Source: Bifidobacteriaceae bacterium
GTDB lineage: Bacteria; Actinomycetota; Actinomycetes; Actinomycetales; WQXJ01
Length of the DNA: 6,745 nucleotides
Direction: 5' to 3'
NCBI GenBank assembly: GCA_031265345.1
Contig: JAISCU010000259.1
Location: 1 to 6,745 of the forward strand
Shown one piece after another: positions 1 through 5,836 of this stretch (position 1 is the first letter of the stretch; each line of letters begins with the position of its first letter). Under the pieces are notes generated by a model, which was not told the origin of the DNA, did no database searches, and was given only the letters and a program-made list of their open reading frames with translations. Both the position numbers and the translations under genes were made by a program.

Positions 1-858
1 TACCGGCCCGACCTGCTGGGCTTGGCGCTGGGCCGGCCGGTCGGGGAGCTGCCCCGGCTGCCGCGAGTGCTCGGCCCCGACGAGGTGGCCGGCCAGGCCG
101 CGGCTGTCGGTTCGGGGAAGGCTCGGCTGGGGCCGGGCGCCGGCGACAACGCGGCGGCCGCGCTGGGGCTCGGTTTGCAGAAGGGCGATGTGGCGATCTC
201 GATCGGCACCTCGGGCGTGGTCAGCGCGATCTCGCCGTCGCCGATCGCCGACGAATCCGGGCTGGTGACCGGCTTCGCCGACGCGACGGGGCGATACCTG
301 CCGCTGGCCTGCACGCTCAACGGGGCTCGCGTCTTCGATGCGGTCGCTGCTTTCCTGGGAGTCTCCTACCAGGAGTTCGACCGCCTGGCCTTGTCCGCCC
401 CGCCCGGAGCGGGAGGGCTGGTGATGGTGCCGTACCTGGAGGGCGAGCGGACGCCGAACAAACCCCATGCGACCGGGGCCTGGCACGGCTGGCGTCTCAG
501 CAACTCGACGCCCGCATGCGCCGCGCGCGCCGCCGTCGAGGGCGTGCTGGCCCTGTTGGCCGACGGCCTGGGCGCGATCGAACGCCAGGGGCTCGAGGTC
601 AGCCGTCTGTTCTTGATCGGCGGCGGGGCCAACTCCGAGGCCGTGCGCCAGATCGCGCCGACGGTCTTCGGCAAGCCGGTGATTGTGCCGCCGCCAGGGG
701 AGTACGTGGCGGATGGCGCGGCCCGTCAGGCCGCCTGGGTCGCGACCGGGGAATTGCCGCTCTGGCCGCGCGAGGGCACGCAAGTGGTCGAGGGCAAGCC
801 GGCGCCGGTGGTGCGCCAGCAATACGACGAGGTCAAGGAGCTCACCATCGGGGCGTGA
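1..858 (+). CDS. xylB: Xylulokinase, C-terminal part (5' end outside window)
   Basis: This is the C-terminal 285 residues of a FGGY-family sugar kinase, most likely xylulokinase, which phosphorylates D-xylulose with ATP to xylulose 5-phosphate in the cytoplasm. The frame is open from base 1, so the gene starts upstream. The TTG at 22 is an internal Leu codon, not a start. Visible motifs are GAGDN (residues 46-50 of the fragment), whose Asp corresponds to the family catalytic base; the phosphate-binding SIGTSG (67-72); YLEGERTPN (145-153), typical of actinobacterial xylulokinases; and the adenosine-binding GGGAN (207-211). The stop is TGA at 856-858. The fragment is about the size of the second FGGY domain plus the hinge, and no frameshift is seen. 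It converges on the DUF3866 gene across a repeat-filled gap. No xylose isomerase or regulator is visible. Another FGGY kinase is possible but the motif set favours XylB. Confidence 0.9.
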   Translation, partial: YRPDLLGLALGRPVGELPRLPRVLGPDEVAGQAAAVGSGKARLGPGAGDNAAAALGLGLQKGDVAISIGTSGVVSAISPSPIADESGLVTGFADATGRYLPLACTLNGARVFDAVAAFLGVSYQEFDRLALSAPPGAGGLVMVPYLEGERTPNKPHATGAWHGWRLSNSTPACAARAAVEGVLALLADGLGAIERQGLEVSRLFLIGGGANSEAVRQIAPTVFGKPVIVPPPGEYVADGAARQAAWVATGELPLWPREGTQVVEGKPAPVVRQQYDEVKELTIGA

Positions 859-887
859 GCCCGTCGGCCAGGCGGCGCGCCATGCTG

Positions 888-948
888 CTGAGAACCGTTC
901 TCAGATGAAACGGGGACAGTCCCCAAGACTGCTGAGAACGGTTCTCAG
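888..948. terminator. Possible bidirectional stem-loop terminator or mRNA end stabiliser
   Basis: The 17-bp palindromes at 888-904 and 932-948 have 8-bp perfect arms, and the GGGGAC/GTCCCC palindrome between them has 6-bp G+C-rich arms. They lie 29 bp after the xylB stop and 55 bp beyond the DUF3866 stop on the other strand, where both convergent transcripts should end. There is no T-tract after any stem, so a classical intrinsic terminator is not shown. The central base leaves almost no loop, so RNA folding would open some stem pairs. The role is inferred from position only. Confidence 0.3.
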
Positions 949-980
949 TTGAAATGGGGACAGTCCCCAAGACTGCTGAG
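888..980. repeat. Tandem 44-bp palindrome repeat (about 2.1 units), REP-like
   Basis: Two full units start at 888 and 932, and a third starts at 976 but breaks off after CTGAG. Each unit is a 17-bp perfect palindrome (CTGAGAACnGTTCTCAG; central base C in unit 1, G in unit 2), a 7-bp spacer (ATGAAAC or TTGAAAT), a 13-bp palindrome GGGGACAGTCCCC (912-924 and 956-968), and the 7-bp spacer AAGACTG, identical in both. The period is exactly 44 bp. The sequence lies between convergent stops at 858 and 1004. This layout resembles bacterial REP/BIME-type extragenic palindromes (inference). The second palindrome with its flanks recurs inside the DUF3866 gene at 1889-1904. No transposase is in view. Confidence 0.88.
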
Positions 981-1003
981 TGGCGACACGCTGGAGCGGG
1001 CGG

Positions 1004-2221
1004 TCAGGGATCGTTCGCCAGTTGGAGGGCCAGGCGGCCGGCCGCCGCAGCGGCGAGGAAGGCGGCCGGGTCGTCGGCCAGGCCGCGCCCCATGGTGCTG
1101 AGGCCTGGGGTGGCTTCGAGGGCGCCCATCAGGCCGTCCAGGGGCACATGGTGCAGGCGATGGCGCGCGGCCAGAGGCTCGGCCGCCGCCTCGACGTCGC
1201 GCCCCAGGTCGGCGAGCGCGCCGTCGAGGATGGGCACGGCCAAATCGGCGGAGGCCAGCGCCACCTGGCCGTAGGCGGTCAAGGAGTGATGGGACAGTCC
1301 CCGATGGCGGGCTCGCGGATCGGCTCCGGAGACGCGGAGACAACCGACCGGGCGGCCGCCGAGCGTGGCGACAGCGTTGACGGCATCGCCCACCGCGACC
1401 CCCGAAAAACCCCAGGGGGTGTCCGAGCCCAGGTTGCCGGGGCCCTGGACGCAGATGGCGATGTCCGCGTCAGCGACGTGCCGCGCCGCCAGCAGGGCGG
1501 ACTGGACCGAGACCGCCTCGAAGTCGCCGCCGAAGGCCTGGCCAGCGGTGATGGTAGCGCTGATGACTCCCGACCCGGTCAGGCGCGCGACCGTGCGGGA
1601 GAAGGCGAGCGGCAGGGCGGCGCCATCCGTCATGACGTAGACCAGGCGTGGCTCGCGGCCGGCCGAAGCGGCATCGTGCAAGATCGCGGCGCAGATCGCG
1701 GGCAGCGACGAGTGGAGGTCCGCCACGACCACTGGCATGCCCTCGAGGGACTCGGCGTTCTGGAGCGTGTCGTGGTGCGGGGAATCGGGCGAATCAACAC
1801 CGCGAGTGACGACTTGCAGGGGCGTGTAGCGGGCTTTGACCAGGTAGCCGGAGTCGGCCCCGCGGGACGGCTGATCGCCGAACCATAGTTGGGGACTGTC
1901 CCCATCTCCGGTTCCGGGGGGAGTGGTGGCCCGGCCGAACCCAGGTCGGTCCCCAATTCCGTCGACCTGCGGGCGCGCGCCAGGGGGGTCGGCGGGTGCC
2001 ACCACGAAGGCCACGCCGCCGGTGCCGAGCCCCAGGGTGAGAGCCCGGAGGTTCAACCAGACGGCCGCGCCGGGGGCGAGTTCGCCGCACAGATCGGTGT
2101 AGGCGACGGCGGGGACCTCCTGCGGTGTGCCGTCGAGGCGGCAAGTCAATTCCTGGAGGCCGGGACGGGCCGACACCACTCGCGCAACCACGGCGCGCGC
2201 CCATTCGATCGACTGAACCAC
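1004..2221 (-). CDS. DUF3866 family protein of unknown function
   Basis: The encoded protein is 405 aa. I recognise it as the DUF3866 family of Actinobacteria from these blocks: GLGTGGVAFVVA (64-75), YLVKARYTPLQ (126-136), SPHHDTL (147-153), MPVVVADLHSSLPA (162-175), VYVMTDGAALP (194-204), GQAFGGDFEAV (227-237), QGPGNLG (259-265), WGFSGVAVGDAVNA (270-283), RHRGLSHHSLTAYG (305-318) and STMGRGLADDP (375-385). Biochemical function is unknown. The His/Asp/Gly-rich motifs suggest an enzyme-like fold, but that is inference. There is no signal peptide or membrane helix. The start is GTG at 2219-2221; an in-frame stop lies four codons upstream (2231-2233 on the complement) and no SD is seen, so a leaderless mRNA is likely. 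The stop is TGA at 1004-1006. Odd: residues about 77-124, rich in Gly/Pro/Asp, look like extra sequence between two conserved blocks and contain a REP-like palindrome. The gene is divergent from pafBC and convergent with xylB. Confidence 0.85.
   Translation of the reverse strand: MVQSIEWARAVVARVVSARPGLQELTCRLDGTPQEVPAVAYTDLCGELAPGAAVWLNLRALTLGLGTGGVAFVVAPADPPGARPQVDGIGDRPGFGRATTPPGTGDGDSPQLWFGDQPSRGADSGYLVKARYTPLQVVTRGVDSPDSPHHDTLQNAESLEGMPVVVADLHSSLPAICAAILHDAASAGREPRLVYVMTDGAALPLAFSRTVARLTGSGVISATITAGQAFGGDFEAVSVQSALLAARHVADADIAICVQGPGNLGSDTPWGFSGVAVGDAVNAVATLGGRPVGCLRVSGADPRARHRGLSHHSLTAYGQVALASADLAVPILDGALADLGRDVEAAAEPLAARHRLHHVPLDGLMGALEATPGLSTMGRGLADDPAAFLAAAAAGRLALQLANDP
1889..1956. 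repeat. REP-like inverted doublet inside the DUF3866 coding region
   Basis: Positions 1889-1904 read TTGGGGACTGTCCCCA, whose complement is identical over 16 bp to 955-970 of the intergenic array. At 1949-1956 the right-hand half GTCCCCAA recurs, so the 68-bp segment is bounded by the 8-bp inverted ends TTGGGGAC and GTCCCCAA. On the coding (-) strand it encodes DUF3866 residues about 89-111, a Gly/Pro/Thr/Asp-rich stretch outside the conserved blocks. The layout resembles a REP doublet (REPIN-like). The right end is only a half-site and could be chance. Confidence 0.55.
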
Positions 2222-2245
2222 GCCATAACGTTATACGTTGGAACG
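2222..2245. promoter_or_regulatory. Overlapping divergent promoter for DUF3866 and pafBC, probably leaderless both ways
   Basis: Only 24 bp separate the two GTG starts. In them AACGT (2227-2231), TAT, ACGTT (2235-2239) form a perfect inverted repeat, overlapping the 10-bp palindrome ATAACGTTAT (2225-2234). On the + strand TACGTT (2234-2239) fits TANNNT and is followed by 6 nt and then GTG at 2246. On the - strand TAACGT (2233-2228) fits TANNNT and is also followed by 6 nt and then GTG at 2221. An alternative - strand -10 is TATAAC (2235-2230). The spacing would put +1 at or next to the first base of each start codon. No convincing -35 is seen for either side. No SD sequence fits in the gap. 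Confidence 0.6.
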
Positions 2246-4444
2246 GTGAGCGCCATCGATCAAACGGCCGCCCGGCTGTTGAACCTGATTATCGCTTTGA
2301 TGGTGCATCCTCGCGGGCTCGACCGCGCGGAGTTGATGGACCTGCTGGAGATAACCGAGGAACGCACCTTCGAGCGCATCAAGGACGCCCTGCGCTCGTC
2401 CCTCGGGGTCGCCTTGGAGGAGAGCGAGCAGGGGCATTACCGGCTCGGCGCCGAGGGTTACGCGATGCCGCCGCTGCAGTTCACACCGCCCGAGCACGCC
2501 GCCATCGCCTTGGCCCTGGGGGCTTGGCGGGGCAGCGAGGTCGAATGGGCCGCCCGCTCGGCGCTGACCAAGTTGGCGCCGCTGGACTCCTCCGATTCGC
2601 CACTTCCGCGCACGATGCCGTCCGGCCAGGTCGCCCGCGACGCCCCAGCCTCGCCTCGGGGCGGGGTTCCGGCCCGTGACGCGGTTCCGGCTCAGGGCCG
2701 GGTTCCCGATGCCGGCCCGGTTCCCGACCCCACCGACGGCCTGGACACGGCCCTGTACGCGCCCGCCGAGGGGGCCAGCGAACTGATCGCGGCCATCGCC
2801 GAGCGCCGCCTGGTCGCGTTCGACTACGTGACTGGCGCGACCGGTCGCTTAGCCACTCGTCACGTCGAGCCCTGGCGTCTGGCCAAACGCGGGGGCGCCT
2901 GGTACCTGCTCGGATTCGACCTGGACCGCCGGGCGGAGCGGGTGTACAAGCTCGGCCGGATCCTGGGGCATGTCAAGCCCCAGGGCCAAGCTGGGGCGTT
3001 CGAGCCGCCCGACCCGGCCCAGTCCGCTGCCTTGTTCCAAGCCGCGCTCGACCGCAATGCGCCGGGTCCGGCCGTGGTCAGGGCCGACCGGGCCGCCGCC
3101 CGTGTCCTCGAGCTCCAGGGCGCCAAGCCGGTCAGCGGACCGGACGGCGAACCTACTGGCGGGCGAGACGGCGGGGCAGGCAGCAGGCTGGACGGCGGGG
3201 CGCTCGACGGATCAGGCGACGAGCTTGCCAGTGAAGCAGGGGGGCAGCCGATCAGGGGACCGGATAGCCAGCTGCTCAGCGGGCCGGATGGCCAGGCGGC
3301 CTGCTGGCGGGTTCCCGCTGCCGACCCGTTCAACCTGGCCGCCTGGGGCGCTGCCATCGAGGTGATCGCACCGGAGTCGCTGCGCGAACGAGTCGAGGGC
3401 CGGTGGCGCGCGGCGCTGGCCGCCCACGAGGGACCGGCCAGAGCGCCGGAGCCGTACCGCCGACCGCCCAAACCGCCGCGACGCCAGCCCAAAGAGGCGG
3501 CGCCGGCCAGGGCCGCCAGGCTGGTCTCGATGGTGTCGTATCTGCGCGACCGAGGCTCCGTCCCATTGACCGAGTTGGCGGCCAAGTTCGGCGTCAGCCC
3601 GGCGGAGGCCCGCCGCGACCTATACCTGTTATGGACCGACGTGGGCCGCAGCCGCGCCGGCGGCGACCTGCTCGACTTCTCCTGGTCCGGAGGCGAGTCG
3701 GGCGATGGCTCGGGGGACGAGTCGGAGGTCGCGCTGATGGACTCCCAAGGGCTGGACCGTCCGATCCGATTGGCGCCGACCGAAGCCATCGCTCTGATAG
3801 CCGCCCTGCGTTCCCTGGAGGAAGCCGCGGGTCTGGCGGAGGCCTCGGCGGCGGCATCGGCCAGGATGAAACTCGAGGGGGCGCTGGGACCGGCCAACGT
3901 GCTGGACTTCAAACTGCCCCAGACCGGGCCGGTGCTGCAGACCGTTCGGCGCGCCATAGCCCAGGGCAGACGGTTGACCTTCGACTATGTGAACCAGGCG
4001 GGCGGCCAGAGCCATCGGCGGGTGGACCCGCTGGAGGTCTTCTCGGCGGGCGACCACTGGCTGGCGGCGGCTTGGGACTTGGGCGCGGAGGCGGAGCGCC
4101 ATTTCCGGCTGGACCGGGTGGTCGCCCCGACCGTGGCGAGGGCGAAGGCCGAGTCCCATCCCTACCGGCCACGACGCACGGGCTGGTCAGATCGCGCCGA
4201 ATTGGTGGTGGACGCGGTGTTCGCGCCAGCCGAACGCTGGCGGGCGGAGGAGCTGGAGACGCTCGCGCCTCCGGTGGCTCTGGACGGGGGATCGTTGCAG
4301 GTCAGGCTGGGTGTGGTGAACCCGGAATGGATAACGGCCATGGCTCTGGGCGGTGGCGGCGCCATCGAAGTGCTGGGGCCGGAGGCGGTCCGCGAGCGGA
4401 TCGCCGAAGCGGCGAGGGCAGCGGTCGAGCGCCCGCTTCGATAG
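2246..4444 (+). CDS. pafBC: Fused PafBC transcriptional regulator (two WYL modules)
   Basis: The protein is 732 aa and fuses the two proteins that mycobacteria make separately as PafB and PafC, the activator of the LexA-independent DNA-damage response. The PafB half has an N-terminal winged helix (about 6-68), a WYL domain (about 178-245; motif W219-Y220-L221, with R206 in RHVEPWRL before it) and a WCX domain (about 275-392, ending EVIAPESLRERVEGRW). The PafC half has a helix-turn-helix (about 422-466, LTELAAKFGVSPAEARRDLY), a WYL-like domain (562-630) and a WCX domain (650-725). The start is GTG 2246, chosen because the family N-terminus begins there and the frame upstream overlaps DUF3866. 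Odd points: the PafC WYL motif reads W605-L-A; a Pro/Val repeat linker occupies 113-163; a Gly/Asp-rich insertion splits the first WCX at about 292-350; a Ser/Gly/Asp patch lies at 481-494. It leads a likely operon ending in helY. Family assignment is strong; the actual targets are unknown here. Confidence 0.9.
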   Translation: MSAIDQTAARLLNLIIALMVHPRGLDRAELMDLLEITEERTFERIKDALRSSLGVALEESEQGHYRLGAEGYAMPPLQFTPPEHAAIALALGAWRGSEVEWAARSALTKLAPLDSSDSPLPRTMPSGQVARDAPASPRGGVPARDAVPAQGRVPDAGPVPDPTDGLDTALYAPAEGASELIAAIAERRLVAFDYVTGATGRLATRHVEPWRLAKRGGAWYLLGFDLDRRAERVYKLGRILGHVKPQGQAGAFEPPDPAQSAALFQAALDRNAPGPAVVRADRAAARVLELQGAKPVSGPDGEPTGGRDGGAGSRLDGGALDGSGDELASEAGGQPIRGPDSQLLSGPDGQAACWRVPAADPFNLAAWGAAIEVIAPESLRERVEGRWRAALAAHEGPARAPEPYRRPPKPPRRQPKEAAPARAARLVSMVSYLRDRGSVPLTELAAKFGVSPAEARRDLYLLWTDVGRSRAGGDLLDFSWSGGESGDGSGDESEVALMDSQGLDRPIRLAPTEAIALIAALRSLEEAAGLAEASAAASARMKLEGALGPANVLDFKLPQTGPVLQTVRRAIAQGRRLTFDYVNQAGGQSHRRVDPLEVFSAGDHWLAAAWDLGAEAERHFRLDRVVAPTVARAKAESHPYRPRRTGWSDRAELVVDAVFAPAERWRAEELETLAPPVALDGGSLQVRLGVVNPEWITAMALGGGGAIEVLGPEAVRERIAEAARAAVERPLR
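2663..2734 (+). repeat. 18-bp minisatellite, four units, within pafBC
   Basis: GGTTCCGG or GGTTCCCG recurs at 2665, 2683, 2701 and 2719, exactly 18 bp apart. In frame the units encode GVPARD, AVPAQG, RVPDAG and PVPDPT, i.e. xVPxxx repeated four times (PafBC residues 140-163). The segment lies between the N-terminal winged-helix region and the first WYL domain and is predicted to be flexible linker. Because the period is a multiple of three, gain or loss of a unit would keep the reading frame. Confidence 0.8.
3131..3294 (+). repeat. Degenerate GPD repeats in an insertion in the first WCX domain of PafBC
   Basis: Three related copies, roughly TCAGnGGnCCGGAtgGC, occur at 3132, 3252 and 3276. 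They encode VSGPDGE, IRGPDSQ and LSGPDGQ in the same frame (offsets 120 and 24 bp). They bracket a Gly/Asp/Ala-rich stretch with no conserved PafB sequence, at residues about 296-350, between the strand ending in RVLELQGA and the resumed domain at CWRVPAAD. The surrounding PafB blocks are intact, so this is an in-frame insertion rather than decay. Confidence 0.6.
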
Positions 4445-4447
4445 GCT

Positions 4448-4452
4448 GGGGG
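4448..4452 (+). promoter_or_regulatory. Candidate ribosome binding site deciding the GTG 4456 start
   Basis: A GGGGG run lies just after the pafBC stop (4442-4444) and 3 nt before GTG 4456. The spacing is short for a Shine-Dalgarno site. It still supports this start over the much longer in-frame extension upstream, which would lie wholly inside pafBC. Confidence 0.4.
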
Positions 4453-4455
4453 ATC

Positions 4456-4908
4456 GTGTGGTTCTGGCTCTGGACGGTATTGATCGTTGCCTGGCTGGTC
4501 GGCGTGTTCTTCGGACTGCGCTGGCTGTGGCGTCAGGTCAAGGGCTTGATCGACGCGATGGCGCAGGCCGGCGAGGCGGCGAGCGCCGCCATGGGCGGAG
4601 CGGACGTGGCCTTCGAAGGTGCGCCGATTCCCGGACCGGCCATCTACGCGAGCCCCGAGGAAGTCATTGAGCGGGCACGCGGGCGCTTGGAGCGGATCGC
4701 GGCCCGGCGGCAGCGGCGGCATGAGCGCAACCAGGCCACCTATGACTCTTGGGCGGTGCTGGCCGGCTGGCGGTCGGCGCCGGTCGGCGCGGCCGACCCG
4801 GCCCACGCCACCGGCCCCAACCGGAACCCGACAACCCGACTCGGACCAACCCCGGCCGGGCGCGGGCAGGCCGGGTTGGCGGCATCGTCCACGGGGCAGG
4901 CGGTTTGA
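4456..4908 (+). CDS. Small Trp-rich single-pass membrane protein, function unknown
   Basis: The protein is 150 aa and I do not recognise a named family. Residues 2-20 form one hydrophobic helix with Trp at 2, 4, 6 and 13, followed by RWLWRQVK (22-29), a basic, Trp-containing stop-transfer edge that would put the C-terminus in the cytoplasm by the positive-inside rule. Next come a short Ala-rich stretch (33-48), a Pro/Gly region, a charged helix (67-92, EEVIERARGRLERIAARRQR), the motif ATYDSWAVLAGW (94-105) and a Pro/Gly/Thr-rich tail likely to be disordered. From memory, actinobacterial paf-helY regions often carry similar short membrane proteins ending in a basic helix and a TYxxW-like motif. 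It starts 11 bp after pafBC, and its stop TGA (4906-4908) is 1 bp before the next ATG, so it is almost certainly cotranscribed. It is real on grounds of frame, spacing and composition; the role is unknown. Confidence 0.75.
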   Translation: MWFWLWTVLIVAWLVGVFFGLRWLWRQVKGLIDAMAQAGEAASAAMGGADVAFEGAPIPGPAIYASPEEVIERARGRLERIAARRQRRHERNQATYDSWAVLAGWRSAPVGAADPAHATGPNRNPTTRLGPTPAGRGQAGLAASSTGQAV

Positions 4909-4909
4909 G

Positions 4910-5836
4910 ATGACCGTGCTGGGAATGGTGGTGAACCCGACTGCTGGCAAAGGGAAGGCCGCGAACCCGGGCGCCAAGGCCAAAGCGATGCTGCAGGCCC
5001 GCGGGCACGAGGTGGTGGACCTGTCCGCGCCTGACCTGGCAGGGGCGCACACCTACGCCCGCCAGGCGGTGGTCGATGGCGTCGACGCGCTGATCGTGGC
5101 CGGGGGCGACGGCATGACCCACCTCGGGGTCAACGTGGTGGCGGGCACCACCCTGCCGCTCGGCATAATCCCGCTCGGGACCGGGAACGACGTGGCGCGC
5201 ATGCTGAACCTGCCCCGCCACGACCTCGACGCCGCCATCCGCGTGATCGAGCAGGGCCTCCAGGACGGCCCCAGGGTGATCGACGCCGTCCGCGTCACCG
5301 ACACCGCCCACTCCATGTCGGAGTGGTACGCGGGTGTGCTCTCGGCCGGGTTCGACGCCGCCGTCAACGCCACCGCCAACCGTCTGACCTGGCCGAGGGG
5401 CGAGTCGGTGTACGTCCGGGCGCTGTTCAAGGAAGTCGGACGGTACAAGCCGTACGGGTTCGAGATCGACATTGACGGCGAGCTGGCGTGGCAATCGGCG
5501 GCGGCCCTGGTGGCGGTGGCCAACGGCTCGGACATCGGCGGGGGCATGCACATCGCGCCCGACGCCTCCATCGACGACGGCCTGCTCGACGTGGTGATCG
5601 CCGGGCCGGTCTCCACCGCCACGCTGTTGACCGTGTTCCCGCGGGTCTACCGGGGCACCCACATCAGCCATCCGGCCGTGACGGTGCTGCACGGGCGCGA
5701 GGTCACGGTGCGGCCCCGCCTCGACCTGGGCGCCCAGCCGCCGGACGCCCACACCGATGGGGAGAGGGTCGGCCCGCTGCCGCTCGCGTGCTGCTGCGTC
5801 CACGGCGCCCTGCGGGTGCTGGCGGCCAAACCGTGA
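4910..5836 (+). CDS. Diacylglycerol kinase family lipid kinase (DAGK catalytic domain)
   Basis: The protein is 308 aa, normal length for the bacterial DgkB/YegS-type soluble lipid kinases, which use ATP to phosphorylate diacylglycerol or related lipids at the membrane face. The N-terminal motif VVNPTAGKGKA (7-17) is followed by the nucleotide-binding GGDGM (65-69; GGDGT in many homologues) with HLGVN (71-75) and PLGTGND (88-94). The C-terminal domain has GGGMHIAPDASIDDGLLDV (210-228) and the catalytic-site DGE (283-285) in AHTDGERVG. No membrane helix is predicted. The start is ATG 4910, right before VLGMVVNP and 1 bp after the preceding stop; the frame stays open upstream but only as overlap with the membrane-protein gene. 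The stop TGA (5834-5836) overlaps the GTG start of helY. The substrate (diacylglycerol, sphingosine-like or other) cannot be told from sequence. Confidence 0.93.
   Translation: MTVLGMVVNPTAGKGKAANPGAKAKAMLQARGHEVVDLSAPDLAGAHTYARQAVVDGVDALIVAGGDGMTHLGVNVVAGTTLPLGIIPLGTGNDVARMLNLPRHDLDAAIRVIEQGLQDGPRVIDAVRVTDTAHSMSEWYAGVLSAGFDAAVNATANRLTWPRGESVYVRALFKEVGRYKPYGFEIDIDGELAWQSAAALVAVANGSDIGGGMHIAPDASIDDGLLDVVIAGPVSTATLLTVFPRVYRGTHISHPAVTVLHGREVTVRPRLDLGAQPPDAHTDGERVGPLPLACCCVHGALRVLAAKP

Noticed and set aside
888..980. CRISPR array
   Set aside because: The whole 44-bp period is repeated, so there are no unique spacers. There are only about two units and no cas genes.
1291..1302. GGGACAGTCCCC inside DUF3866, resembling the REP-like palindrome
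   Set aside because: Here it encodes the RGLSHHS block that I recall as conserved in the family, and the flanking bases differ from the array. It is best explained as chance in coding sequence.
980..1888. 302-codon open frame on + opposite the DUF3866 gene
   Set aside because: It is antisense to a gene with clear family motifs. The translation is Arg/Gly/Ala-rich with no recognisable motif, as expected of a G+C-rich shadow frame.
1889..2245. N-terminal extension of the pafBC frame back to TTG 1889
   Set aside because: It would add 119 residues that overlap DUF3866 in antisense and cross the promoter gap. PafB-like sequence begins right after GTG 2246.
3403..4455. In-frame extension of the membrane-protein gene into pafBC (501-codon frame)
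   Set aside because: The extension is out-of-frame pafBC sequence with Gly/Arg-rich composition. The hydrophobic helix begins at GTG 4456.
4456..4908. TatA of the twin-arginine translocase, by position and single N-terminal helix
   Set aside because: It lacks the TatA Phe-Gly hinge and the usual amphipathic helix sequence, and no tatC follows.
4619..4909. 97-codon extension of the lipid-kinase frame
   Set aside because: It overlaps the membrane-protein gene. The kinase family N-terminus (VVNPTAGKG) begins a few residues after ATG 4910.
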